In this document: positions 1 to 7,914 of the stretch, piece by piece
Numbering within the stretch: the stretch's first letter is position 1
How the letters are laid out: each line of letters starts with the position of its first letter
From: Streptomyces sp. NBC_01478
GTDB lineage: Bacteria > Actinomycetota > Actinomycetes > Streptomycetales > Streptomycetaceae
Assembly (NCBI RefSeq): GCF_036227225.1
Contig: NZ_CP109444.1
Span: forward strand, 1,612,001 to 1,676,000
Direction: 5' to 3'
DNA length: 64,000 nt
The notes under the pieces: model-generated
Database searches by the model: none
What the model saw: the letters and a program-made list of their open reading frames with translations, nothing else
What the model was told of the DNA's origin: nothing
Program-made: the position numbers and the translations under genes

Positions 1-273
1 ATGGTCGGCCTCGGCGTCGGTGAGGAGCACGCCGCGCACGGGGGTCTCGCGCGGGCCGGGGCCCGGCCAGAGCGCGGGGCCGGCGGTGAGCTGGGTGCGG
101 ATGTCGGGCGAGGCGTTGAGCAGCCACCAGTCGCGCGCGTTGCCGGTGACGGCCACGCACTCCTGCGTGCGCGAGGGCAGTTTCCCGTCACGGGCGGCGG
201 CGCACAGCGCGCAGGCGCAGTTCCACTGCGGGAAACCGCCACCGGCGGCGGTACCGAGCAGGACGACCCTCAC
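1..273 (-). CDS. pqqB: PqqB, 5' part only (runs off left edge)
   Basis: This is the first 91 codons of a metallo-beta-lactamase-fold protein of pyrroloquinoline quinone (PQQ) biosynthesis. The translation shows the family signatures in order: a start followed by LLGTAAGGGFPQWNC, the zinc-type cysteine cluster NCACALC, then LPSRTQE, LLNASPDIRTQL and the beginning of the metal motif LTDAEADH at the window edge. PqqB proteins are about 300 residues, so roughly two thirds lie outside the window. The GTG at 273 is preceded by an AAGGGGG ribosome site about ten bases upstream; an in-frame GTG at 300 is possible but less well placed. PqqB hydroxylates or processes the PqqA-derived intermediate. No PqqA-like short ORF was seen in the 163 bases upstream. 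Confidence 0.85.
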   Translation of the reverse strand, partial: MRVVLLGTAAGGGFPQWNCACALCAAARDGKLPSRTQECVAVTGNARDWWLLNASPDIRTQLTAGPALWPGPGPRETPVRGVLLTDAEADH

Positions 274-436
274 GACGATCGCGCCCCCTTGCACACTCAC
301 CGGACTCGCGGACTGACCGGACTCACCGAATCTCCCCGAGGGATCTTTCCTCCGAAACAGGCCGGACTACCCCACCGCAGGGGGCAGTTCCGGCCGATCT
401 CCGGCAGGACGGCTGACGGCCACCGCCGCGCTTGCC

Positions 437-1285
437 TCAGCGCAGCAGATCCCGTACGGCCGCGAAGGCCGCGTCGACCGTCGCCGGGTCGGCGCCCGGG
501 CGGGCGAGCGCGCTCATCGGGATCGGGGTGACGGAGGGCAGGCCGTCGTAGGGGGTCAGCCCGTCCGGAGCCGTGCCGACCGCGGCGAGCAGGGCGACGC
601 CCTGTCCGGTGCGGGCGATGTCGAGGACGCCGGCGAGATAGCCGGCGTCGCCGACGACCGCGGCGGGTACGCCGTGCGCGGCCAGGGTGGAGATGGCGCG
701 GCGGCGGATCGCGCACGGGTCCTCGATGGCGACGAGCGGGACCGGCGCGGGCGCCGCCGGGGGCTGCCAGCCGGGCGTGGCGTGCCAGGTGAGCGGGAGG
801 CCGCCGACCGGTGTGCCCTCGGTGGCGGCGGCCTCGGTGACGTACACCGCGACGTCCACGCTGCCGCGTTCCACGGCCTCGACGAGCCGGGCCGAGCGGT
901 CGATGCGGAAGCGGACCCGGCAGCCGGGCCGCACCTCCTGGACGGCCGCGGTCAGCCGTGGCAGAAACTGGTCGGCCGCGTGTTCGGTGGAGCCGATGGT
1001 GACGGTGTCGCCCTCCACGTCCAGCAGGGTGCGTACGGCCTCGTCGTGCACGGCGAGGATGCGCCGGGCCTGTTCGAGGAGGAGCCGTCCTTCGGGGGTG
1101 AACCGGGTGCCCCGCCCCTCCCGCTCGACGATCGGCAGGCCCAGTGTCTTCTCCAGTCTGCGCACATGCTGGCTGACCGCGGACTGGCTCAGGGCGAGGG
1201 CCCGGGCCGCCCGGTGGAAGCCGCCGCAGTCGGCGATCGTGGTCAGGCTGCGCAGGGCCACGATGTCGAGGACAGGTTGGGGCAT
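437..1285 (-). CDS. LysR-family transcriptional regulator
   Basis: A DNA-binding regulator of about 282 residues. The N-terminal winged helix-turn-helix is clear (LRSLTTIADCGGFHRAARAL, then SQSAVSQHVRRLEKTLG), followed by an effector-binding periplasmic-binding-protein-like domain. I chose the ATG at 1285, which puts the HTH at the usual distance from the start; a GTG at 1312 in the same frame would add nine residues, and neither has a strong ribosome site. The gene is divergent from the organosulfur operon starting near 1389, and an inverted repeat lies between them, so it is a candidate regulator of that operon, like CysB/Cbl in enterobacteria. It could instead act on pqqB downstream. The sulfur role is inferred from position only. 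Confidence 0.85.
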   Translation of the reverse strand: MPQPVLDIVALRSLTTIADCGGFHRAARALALSQSAVSQHVRRLEKTLGLPIVEREGRGTRFTPEGRLLLEQARRILAVHDEAVRTLLDVEGDTVTIGSTEHAADQFLPRLTAAVQEVRPGCRVRFRIDRSARLVEAVERGSVDVAVYVTEAAATEGTPVGGLPLTWHATPGWQPPAAPAPVPLVAIEDPCAIRRRAISTLAAHGVPAAVVGDAGYLAGVLDIARTGQGVALLAAVGTAPDGLTPYDGLPSVTPIPMSALARPGADPATVDAAFAAVRDLLR

Positions 1286-1314
1286 GCCGGTGACGGTAGC
1301 CGTTTCCCGCACCG

Positions 1315-1333
1315 ATCGCGATAACTGATCGAT
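1315..1333. promoter_or_regulatory. Candidate LysR-type operator (dyad)
   Basis: ATCG, then 11 bases, then CGAT: a short interrupted dyad of the spacing LysR-type regulators use, lying just upstream of the lysR start and between it and the divergent sulfur operon. Short dyads occur by chance in this G+C-rich DNA, so this is tentative. Confidence 0.35.
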
Positions 1334-1388
1334 TTCGATGCGGAATCATCGTTGGACGTGATCGGTCGTGGCCGGTCATGATGGGCGC

Positions 1389-1475
1389 ATGCTGCACACG
1401 ACCGCTTTCGCTGCCTTTCTGACGCAGCGCCGAGTCATCGACTTCGGCGTGGCGTGCAGCGCGCGTTGTCGTTGA
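1389..1475 (+). CDS. Short leader peptide, cysteine-attenuation type
   Basis: A 28-codon ORF (ATG at 1389, TGA at 1473) in the same direction as, and about 150 bases upstream of, the organosulfur operon. The peptide contains TQRRVIDFGVACSARCR. The Arg-Arg-x-(Ile/Val)-Asp-(Leu/Phe) block followed by closely spaced cysteines near the C-terminus is the recognisable pattern of the small leader peptides that precede sulfur-assimilation operons in actinomycetes. Such leaders are thought to sense cysteinyl-tRNA supply: ribosome stalling at the Cys codons (TGC at codon 23, TGT at codon 27) changes expression downstream. No strong Shine-Dalgarno is visible; it may be leaderless or weakly initiated. 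A long C/T-rich stretch follows before the first structural gene. Confidence 0.7.
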   Translation: MLHTTAFAAFLTQRRVIDFGVACSARCR

Positions 1476-1623
1476 CCGATCGCCGCTCTCCGGCACCCTT
1501 CCCGAGTTCTCGCTGATCACGTCCGCCCTGCGCACTGACACGTGACGGCGGCTCCGGCCTGCACTCTTTCTCCCCCTTCGTTCGATTCCCCTCCCCTTGC
1601 CCCTCGTTGGGAGCTGTCACCCC

Positions 1624-2334
1624 ATGCCCTCTTCCTCCGTCTCGTCCTGGGACGAACCCGAAGGCCTCGCCGCGCGCGGCACGTTGATCGTGCTGGCCGG
1701 GCGGGGCGAACACGGCGGTGTCTACGAGCGGTTCGGCCGCCGGCTCGGCTTCGACGCCTACCGCGTCCGCGCCCTCGGTGACCCGACCGCCGACCCCGCC
1801 GTACTGGAGCAGGCCGCCAAACTGCTCGCCGACGAGTCGCTGCCCGGCCCGAAGGTGCTGGTCGGCTCGGACACCGGCGCGCGCTACGCCCTTCAGCTCG
1901 CCGCCGAGCAGACCGCGGGCGTCGACGCGCTGATCCTCGCCGGGCTGCCCACCGGGGCCTGGACTGCGGGCAGTTGGGAGGAGGAGGCCGCGGCGCGCAC
2001 CGCCTGCCCGACCCATCAGGGGCGCCTCACCAACGACTCCGAGTTCCGCCGGGGCGCCATCGACAGCGCACCCGAGCTGCCCGAACCGAATCCGGACCTG
2101 GTGCGCGTCCCGGTCCTGGCCCTGCACGGCCAGGCCGACACGATCAGCCCGCTCGACCGGGCGCTGAGCGTCTACGCCGGTCACCCGAACGTGCACACCG
2201 TGACCTTCGTGGACGGCCGGCACGACGTCCTCAACGACGCCCTGCACCGCACCGTCGCCGCCACGGTCGTCCTCTTCCTCGAACGGCTCCGCCTCTCCTC
2301 CGAACTTCCCGCGATAGCCGAGGAGTTGACATGA
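1624..2334 (+). CDS. Alpha/beta hydrolase with Asp at the nucleophile position
   Basis: First structural gene of the organosulfur operon, 236 residues. The alpha/beta-hydrolase fold is indicated by a core strand (GTLIVLAGRGEHGG), a nucleophile elbow reading GSDTG, a late acidic residue in ALHGQADTISPL and a terminal histidine in DGRHDVLND. In the elbow the usual Gly-x-Ser-x-Gly is Gly-Ser-Asp-Thr-Gly, so Asp occupies the nucleophile position as in haloalkane dehalogenases and epoxide hydrolases. The ATG at 1624 has GGGAG ten bases upstream. The stop overlaps the next start by ATGA, so it is coupled to the rhodanese. A role in hydrolysing a sulfur-containing or sulfonated substrate is inferred only from the operon. 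Confidence 0.8.
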   Translation: MPSSSVSSWDEPEGLAARGTLIVLAGRGEHGGVYERFGRRLGFDAYRVRALGDPTADPAVLEQAAKLLADESLPGPKVLVGSDTGARYALQLAAEQTAGVDALILAGLPTGAWTAGSWEEEAAARTACPTHQGRLTNDSEFRRGAIDSAPELPEPNPDLVRVPVLALHGQADTISPLDRALSVYAGHPNVHTVTFVDGRHDVLNDALHRTVAATVVLFLERLRLSSELPAIAEELT

Positions 2335-3176
2335 GCCCCCGTGTGACGACCACCGTCGCCGAGCTGACCGAGCTCCTCGGGTCCGAGCGGCCGCCCGTGC
2401 TGCTCGACGTCCGCTGGGCCCTCGGCGATCCCCACGGCCGCGACCACTACGCGGACAGCCACATCCCGGGCGCGGTCTACGTCGACCTGGACACCGAGCT
2501 GGCCGCACCGGCGAGCCCCGAGGGCGGCCGGCATCCGCTCCCCGACCTCGCCCAACTGCAGGAGTCCGCCCGCCGTTGGGGCATCGGGAGCGGACGATCC
2601 GTCGTCGTCCACGACGACCTGGGCAACACGGCGGCCGCCCGCGCCTGGTGGCTGCTGCGCTATGCGGGAGTCACCGAAGTGACCCTGCTGGACGGGGCGT
2701 TGGGCGCCTGGCGCGCGGCGGGGCTGCCGCTGGAGTCCGGGATTCCCGCCGATCCGGCCCCGGGTGACATCGTGCTCAGCGCGGGCGCACTGCCGATCAC
2801 CGATGCCGACGGGGCCGCCGAACTCGCCGTGTCCGGGGTGCTGTTGGACGCGCGTGCCGGTGAGCGCTACCGGGGCGAGGTCGAGCCGGTGGACCCGCGT
2901 GCCGGCCACATTCCGGGGGCCGTGTCCGCGCCGACCGGGGAGAACCTGGCGGCGGACGGGACCTTCCTGTCGCCCGAGCTGCTGCGCAAGCGGTTCGAGG
3001 AGCGGGGTGCCGGTGCCGCTTCACGCATCGGCGTGTACTGCGGGTCCGGGGTCACCGCCGCGCATCAGATCGCGGCGCTGGAGATCGCCGGGTTCGAGGC
3101 GACGCTCTTCCCCGGTTCCTGGTCCGCCTGGTCCGCCGATCCCGCGCGGCCGGCCGCGACGGGAGACCGGCCATGA
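2331..3176 (+). CDS. Tandem rhodanese sulfurtransferase
   Basis: 281 residues with two rhodanese repeats, the SseA / thiosulfate or 3-mercaptopyruvate sulfurtransferase layout. The first repeat (VLLDVRW, HIPGAVYVDLD) lacks the active cysteine. The second has LLDARAGERYRGE, HIPGAVSAP and the active-site loop YCGSGVTA with Cys about residue 237, which would carry the persulfide. The CGSGVT loop is closer to the thiosulfate/mercaptopyruvate type than to single-domain rhodaneses. It overlaps both neighbours by four bases, so it is tightly co-translated with the hydrolase and the ABC permease. It probably handles sulfane sulfur released by the operon's oxygenases; the real donor and acceptor are unknown. 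Confidence 0.88.
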   Translation: MSPRVTTTVAELTELLGSERPPVLLDVRWALGDPHGRDHYADSHIPGAVYVDLDTELAAPASPEGGRHPLPDLAQLQESARRWGIGSGRSVVVHDDLGNTAAARAWWLLRYAGVTEVTLLDGALGAWRAAGLPLESGIPADPAPGDIVLSAGALPITDADGAAELAVSGVLLDARAGERYRGEVEPVDPRAGHIPGAVSAPTGENLAADGTFLSPELLRKRFEERGAGAASRIGVYCGSGVTAAHQIAALEIAGFEATLFPGSWSAWSADPARPAATGDRP

Positions 3177-4054
3177 CGACGAAACCCCTGAACTCGGCCG
3201 TGCTGCCCGCGCAGTTGGCGCCCGCGGACACCCCTCAGCCGGCCGCGCGCGTCACCATTCGCGGCCGGACGAAGACCGCCCGCCGCTTCACCGTCCCCCG
3301 TTCCGTACGGCGTGCCGCCGGACCCGTCGGGCTCGTCCTGCTCTGGTTCCTGACGTCCGCCACCGGGGTGCTCCCCGAGTCCGTGCTGGCCTCCCCCGTC
3401 GACGTCATCCGGCAGGCGGTGGACCTGACGAAGAACGGTGAACTGCCCAGCGCCATCGCCGCGTCGGGCCGCCGTGCCGCCATCGGCTTCCTGATCGGCG
3501 CGACGGTCGCACTGACGCTGTCGCTGGTGGCCGGGCTGTTCCGGCTCGGCGAGGACGTCATCGACTCCTCGATGGGCATGTTCCGGGCGATCCCCTGGGT
3601 GGGTCTGATCCCGCTGTTCATCGTCTGGTTCGGCATTGAGGAGACCCCGAAGATCGCGCTGGTCGCGCTCGGGGTGACGTATCCGCTGTACTTCAACATC
3701 TACGGCGGCATCCGCTCCACCGACGCCCAACTCGTCGAGGCCGCACGGATGATGGGGCTCGGCCGGTTCGGTCTGATCAAGTACGTGATCCTGCCGAGCG
3801 CGCTGCCCGGGGCACTCGTGGGCCTGCGGTACGCGCTGTCCACCGCGTGGCTGGCGCTGGTCTTCGCCGAGCAGGTCAACGCGGACGCGGGGCTCGGCTA
3901 TCTGATGAGCAACGCCCAGCAGTACTTCCGTACGGACGTCATCGTGCTGTGCCTCGTCGTGTACGCGCTGCTCGGGCTGGCCTGCGACTTCGCCGTACGG
4001 ATCCTGTCGCGCCGGCTGCTGACCTGGCGGGCCAACTTCGAGGGTGAGGCGTAG
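3173..4054 (+). CDS. ssuC: SsuC-type sulfonate ABC transporter permease
   Basis: A 293-residue inner-membrane permease of the SsuC/TauC/NrtB family. After a hydrophilic N-terminus of about 45 residues there are six predicted membrane spans, and the cytoplasmic EAA loop that docks on the ATPase is visible at about residues 189-213 (EAARMMGLGRFG, then LPSALPG). It starts inside the rhodanese stop codon (ATGA) and ends two bases before the ATPase gene. With the ATPase at 4057 and the lipoprotein at 4770 it forms a complete aliphatic-sulfonate importer. Confidence 0.9.
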   Translation: MTTKPLNSAVLPAQLAPADTPQPAARVTIRGRTKTARRFTVPRSVRRAAGPVGLVLLWFLTSATGVLPESVLASPVDVIRQAVDLTKNGELPSAIAASGRRAAIGFLIGATVALTLSLVAGLFRLGEDVIDSSMGMFRAIPWVGLIPLFIVWFGIEETPKIALVALGVTYPLYFNIYGGIRSTDAQLVEAARMMGLGRFGLIKYVILPSALPGALVGLRYALSTAWLALVFAEQVNADAGLGYLMSNAQQYFRTDVIVLCLVVYALLGLACDFAVRILSRRLLTWRANFEGEA

Positions 4055-4056
4055 AG

Positions 4057-4773
4057 ATGGCCAACTCCGTTGAGATACGCGGGCTTTCGCGGGCCTTCGA
4101 CGGCAACACCGTGCTGCACGCGCTCGATCTGGACATCCGTGAGGGCGAGTTCGTGGCCCTGCTCGGGCACAGCGGCTGCGGCAAGTCGACACTGCTGCGG
4201 ATTCTCGCCGGACTCGACGACGAGATCGGCGGCGAGGTGACCGTGCCCGCGCGGCGCAGCGCGGCCTTCCAGTCGCCCAGGCTGCTGCCCTGGTTGAAGG
4301 TGTGGCGCAATGTCGTGCTCGGGCTGCCGGGTCGCCCGGACCGGGATCTCGCCCTCAAGGCGCTCGACGAGGTCGGCATCGCGGAGCGCGCGACCGTCTG
4401 GCCCAAGACGCTGTCCGGCGGTCAGGCGCAGCGCGTCTCGCTCGCCCGCGCTCTGGTCCGTGAGCCCGAACTCCTGTTGCTGGACGAGCCGTTCGGCGCC
4501 CTGGACGCGCTGACCCGGGGCAAGGTGCAGGCGCTCGTCGCCGAGCTGTGGCGGCTGCACGGGTGCGCGATCCTCCTGGTCACCCATGACGTGGAGGAGG
4601 CGCTGCTGCTCGCCGACCGGGTGCTGGTGATGGACGAGGGCCGTATCGCCCACGAGTTGACCGTCGACCTGCCCCGTCCCCGTGATCTGACCGCCCCCGA
4701 GTTCGTGACCCTGCGCGCCCGCCTCCTGAACTGGCTCGGCGTGACCCGCACCCTGGAAGGAACCCCCTCGTGA
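4057..4773 (+). CDS. ssuB: SsuB-type sulfonate ABC transporter ATPase
   Basis: A 238-residue nucleotide-binding subunit. Walker A is GHSGCGKST (residues 37-45), the Q-loop region contains AAFQSPRLLPW, the signature is LSGGQAQR (119-126), Walker B is LLLLDEPFGALD and the switch histidine is in LLVTHD (His177). The FQSPRLLPW element is typical of the nitrate/sulfonate/taurine subfamily. Its stop overlaps the GTG start of the binding-protein gene (GTGA). It powers uptake through the SsuC permease. Confidence 0.92.
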   Translation: MANSVEIRGLSRAFDGNTVLHALDLDIREGEFVALLGHSGCGKSTLLRILAGLDDEIGGEVTVPARRSAAFQSPRLLPWLKVWRNVVLGLPGRPDRDLALKALDEVGIAERATVWPKTLSGGQAQRVSLARALVREPELLLLDEPFGALDALTRGKVQALVAELWRLHGCAILLVTHDVEEALLLADRVLVMDEGRIAHELTVDLPRPRDLTAPEFVTLRARLLNWLGVTRTLEGTPS

Positions 4774-5738
4774 TCCGCAGAATCGCCGCCGCCACCCTGA
4801 GCCTGACCTCCCTGCTGGCGTTGAGCGCCTGCGGCGCCGACTCCTCGGCGGACACCGCCTCCGGCAAGCAGGTCACCCTCACCATCGGCGACCAGGCCAA
4901 GACGCTCCAGACGATCATCGCCGCCTCGGACGCGCTCAAGGGCGCCAAGTACAAGGTGAAATGGGCCGAGTTCCAGGGCGCGGCCCCGCTCTACCAGGCC
5001 GTGCAGGCGGACGCCGCCGACACCGGGTTCTCCGCCGACCTGCCCGCGCTCCAGGCGCTCAGCGGCGGGGTCAAGATCAAGAACGTCGCCGCCCTGAAGA
5101 ACGACGGCACGCACGTCGGGATCGTCGTCCGCAAGGACTCCGGCATCGACAGCGTGAAGGACCTCAAGGGCCAGAAGGTCGTGGTGTCCTCGGCGAAGGG
5201 CAGCGTCTCGGAGTATCTGCTGGCCAACGTCCTCAAGCAGAACGGGCTCAGCTACAAGGACGTCAAGGTGCAGTACCTGCTGCCGACCGACGCGCAGGCC
5301 GCGTTCGCCTCCGGGAAGGTCAAGATCTGGGCGACGTTCGGCGTCTACCAGGCCGTCGGCCTGGAGCAGGGCGGCCGGCTCCTCGTCGACGGCGGGGACG
5401 GCCGGGTCAGCGGCATCGGCTTCATCAACGCCTCCGAGAAGGCCCTCGCCGACTCGGCGAAGAAGACGGCCCTTTCCGACTTCCTCCAGCGCCTGAGCAC
5501 GGCACTGAAGTGGACCAGCACCCACCAGGACGCGTACGCGAAGGCCATCGAGCAGCGCAACGGCGCCGACGCCTCGGTGGCGAAGACGCTCGCCTCCGCC
5601 GCCTACAGCCAGGTGCTGCCGGTCACCTCGGACGTCGACACGACCGTGCAGCAGGTGGCCGACCTCATGAACAGCATCGGGGTCCTCGACCCGAACGTGG
5701 ACGTGGCCAAGACCACCGACACCTCCCTGCTCAAGTGA
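4770..5738 (+). CDS. ssuA: SsuA-type sulfonate-binding lipoprotein
   Basis: 322 residues. The N-terminus is a lipoprotein signal (MIRRIAA, hydrophobic core, lipobox LSAC with Cys21), so the mature protein is anchored outside the membrane. The rest is a periplasmic-binding-protein fold of the SsuA/TauA/NMT1 type with landmarks VKWAEFQGAAPLYQAVQ, VKDLKGQKVVV and VKIWATFGVYQA. It captures aliphatic sulfonates and passes them to SsuBC. The GTG start overlaps the ssuB stop. A second, related binding protein is at 6907, so the transporter may serve two substrate ranges. Confidence 0.88.
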   Translation: MIRRIAAATLSLTSLLALSACGADSSADTASGKQVTLTIGDQAKTLQTIIAASDALKGAKYKVKWAEFQGAAPLYQAVQADAADTGFSADLPALQALSGGVKIKNVAALKNDGTHVGIVVRKDSGIDSVKDLKGQKVVVSSAKGSVSEYLLANVLKQNGLSYKDVKVQYLLPTDAQAAFASGKVKIWATFGVYQAVGLEQGGRLLVDGGDGRVSGIGFINASEKALADSAKKTALSDFLQRLSTALKWTSTHQDAYAKAIEQRNGADASVAKTLASAAYSQVLPVTSDVDTTVQQVADLMNSIGVLDPNVDVAKTTDTSLLK

Positions 5739-5762
5739 CCTTTGCTTCTTAGGAGTTCGCTC

Positions 5763-6863
5763 ATGCCTGTCGAGTTCATCAGCGCCGTCCACACCGACGC
5801 CGGGGCCCCGGGTCCCGCCGCCGCGAGCCGGATCGGCTTCGACATCGACCACCTCCGCAAGTACGCCCGCACCCTCGACGACGGCGGCTTCGACCACACC
5901 CTGGTCGCCTACCACTCGGCCTCGCCCGACGCCTTCCAGGTCGCCCAGTTCGTCGCGACCCACACCGAGCGGATCCGCCCGATCCTGGCGCACCGGCCGG
6001 GCGTGATCTTCCCGACGCACGCGGCCCGCGCCCTGGCCACGCTGGACCGGATCAGCAACGGCCGGCTGACGCTGCACATCATCTCCGGCGGCAGCGACGA
6101 GGAGCAGCGCCGGGAGGGCGACTACCTCAACAAGGCGGAGCGGTACGAGCGTTCGGACGAGTACATCCAGATCCTGCGGAAGGTGTGGCAGGCCGAGGGG
6201 CCCGTCTCGCACGAGGGCAGGCACTTCAGGTTCGAGGGCTACTACTCGGACGTGAAGCCGGTGAACGGGCTGGTCCCGATCTCGGTCGGCGGCTCCTCCC
6301 AGGACGCGTACCGGGTGGGCGGCCAGCAGGGCGACATCTTCGGCCTGTGGGGCGAGCCGCTGAAGGAGACGGCCGAGCAGATCGCCGCCGTCAACGCGGT
6401 CGCGGACGCCGCCGGGCGCCCCCATCCCCGTATCTGGGTGTCGTTTCGGCCGATCATCGCGCCCACCGAGGAACTCGCCTGGGAGAAGGCGCACCGCACC
6501 CTCGGCGTCCTCAAGGACCAGGCGAAGGAGGCCGAGTCGCTGCGCCATTACCGCACCACCGGCCGCCCGGCGAACGTCGGCTCGCAGCGCCTGCTCGACA
6601 TCGCCGAGCGCGGCGAGGTCCAGGACCGCTGCCTGTGGACCGCCCCCGCCGTCGCCACCAACGCGGCGGGTGCGTCAACTGCCCTTGTGGGCACGCCCGA
6701 GACGGTCGCGCAGGCGCTGCTCGACTACGTCGACATCGGCTGCGACCTGCTGTCGATCCGCGGCTACGACCCGCTCAACGACGCGATCGACTACGCCCGG
6801 CACGTGCTGCCGCTGGTCCGCCAGGAACTCGCCCACCGGGCGAGCACCGCACAGGCCGCCTGA
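5763..6863 (+). CDS. ssuD: FMNH2-dependent alkanesulfonate monooxygenase SsuD
   Basis: 366 residues, a luciferase-fold (LLM class) monooxygenase that uses reduced FMN and O2 to cleave the C-S bond of alkanesulfonates, releasing sulfite and an aldehyde. Family landmarks include RFEGYYSDVKPV, ISVGGSSQDAYRVGGQQGDIFGLWGEPL and the C-terminal LSIRGYDPLNDAIDYARHVLP. The start is fixed by TTAGGAGTTCGCTC ahead of ATG 5763. No dedicated flavin reductase (SsuE type) is found in the window, so reduced flavin must come from elsewhere. It sits between the two binding-protein genes. Confidence 0.9.
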   Translation: MPVEFISAVHTDAGAPGPAAASRIGFDIDHLRKYARTLDDGGFDHTLVAYHSASPDAFQVAQFVATHTERIRPILAHRPGVIFPTHAARALATLDRISNGRLTLHIISGGSDEEQRREGDYLNKAERYERSDEYIQILRKVWQAEGPVSHEGRHFRFEGYYSDVKPVNGLVPISVGGSSQDAYRVGGQQGDIFGLWGEPLKETAEQIAAVNAVADAAGRPHPRIWVSFRPIIAPTEELAWEKAHRTLGVLKDQAKEAESLRHYRTTGRPANVGSQRLLDIAERGEVQDRCLWTAPAVATNAAGASTALVGTPETVAQALLDYVDIGCDLLSIRGYDPLNDAIDYARHVLPLVRQELAHRASTAQAA

Positions 6864-6906
6864 ACCACCTCTCCTTCCTGATTGCGAACTCCCCTATGGA
6901 GACTCC

Positions 6907-7914
6907 GTGTTGTTCCGCCATTCCCTGCGCGCGTCCGCCGCCGCCCTCGCCCTGCTGCTCCCCTTCGCCGCCGCCTGCGGAGGCAGCGCGAAGGCCGAGT
7001 CCTCGTCCGACGTCTCCTCCGTGACCCTGCGGGTCGGCGACACCGGCTGGAAGGTCGGCGAGGCCGTCCTCGAGTACGCCCATCTCGACGACACCCCGTA
7101 CAAGGTGAAGTGGAACCTCTTCCAGGGCGGCGACCTGCAACTCCAGGCCATGCGCGCCGGAGCGCTGGACCTGGCCTCCTCCAGCGAGATCCCGCCCATC
7201 TTCTCGGCCGCCGACGGCAGACCGAACTTCAAGGTCGTCGCCGTCCAGCGCGGCACCACCCTCAACCAGGAGGTCATCGTCCCCAAGGGCTCCAAGGTGA
7301 CCGACATCGCCGGCCTGAGGGGCAAGAAGGTCGGCTACGTCCAGAACACCACCGCCCACTACTTCCTCTACGAGCTGCTGAAGCAGGCGGGCCTCACGTG
7401 GTCGGACATCGACGCCAAGCCACTGCTGCCCAACGACGGCCTCGCGGCCCTGAACGGCGGCTCCATCGACGCCTTCGCCTCCTACGGCACGTCGGTCATC
7501 ACCGCCCACCAGCAGGGCGCCCGCACGGTCGGCTCCGGCGCGGACATCCTCTCCGGCAACTTCCTCTGGTCCGCGCGTGACAGCGTCCTGAGGAGCCCCG
7601 CCCAGAAGGCCGCCGCGGCCGATCTGATCGCCCGGATCACCAAGGCGTACGCCTACGTCCGCGACGGCCACGAGGACGGCTTCGCGAAGGTCACCGCCGA
7701 GGCCACCCACCAGCCGCTCGCGCAGGCGAAGTCGGATCTGCTCGCCGCGCAGAAGCAGCGCCCGACGCAGGCCAGGACGGTCGGCGACGACACGATCGCC
7801 TCCCAGCAGAAGGTGGCCGACGCCTTCACCGAACTCGGCGCGCTCAAGAAGCACCTGGACGTGAAGTCGTTCTGGACCACCGCACTCAACTCCGACCTGA
7901 AGAAGGCCCTGTGA
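6907..7914 (+). CDS. Second sulfonate/organosulfur-binding lipoprotein
   Basis: 335 residues, related to the SsuA at 4770 (both carry YKVKW then FQG, a Leu-rich second half and a similar length), suggesting an old duplication. The signal ends in a lipobox FAAAC (Cys24), so it is a lipoprotein. The GTG at 6907 has a GGAG site eight bases upstream. No private permease or ATPase follows it, so it probably delivers a different organosulfur compound to the same SsuBC pair. Its stop overlaps the next start by GTGA, coupling it to the oxidoreductase at 7911. Confidence 0.82.
   Translation: MLFRHSLRASAAALALLLPFAAACGGSAKAESSSDVSSVTLRVGDTGWKVGEAVLEYAHLDDTPYKVKWNLFQGGDLQLQAMRAGALDLASSSEIPPIFSAADGRPNFKVVAVQRGTTLNQEVIVPKGSKVTDIAGLRGKKVGYVQNTTAHYFLYELLKQAGLTWSDIDAKPLLPNDGLAALNGGSIDAFASYGTSVITAHQQGARTVGSGADILSGNFLWSARDSVLRSPAQKAAAADLIARITKAYAYVRDGHEDGFAKVTAEATHQPLAQAKSDLLAAQKQRPTQARTVGDDTIASQQKVADAFTELGALKKHLDVKSFWTTALNSDLKKAL

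Noticed and set aside
297..436. Tail of a minus-strand frame reading LPEIGRNCPLRWGSPACFGG, which looks a little like a RiPP precursor or PqqA
   Set aside because: No start codon or ribosome site near it, and no Glu-x3-Tyr core; it is the end of a frame that shadows the LysR gene.
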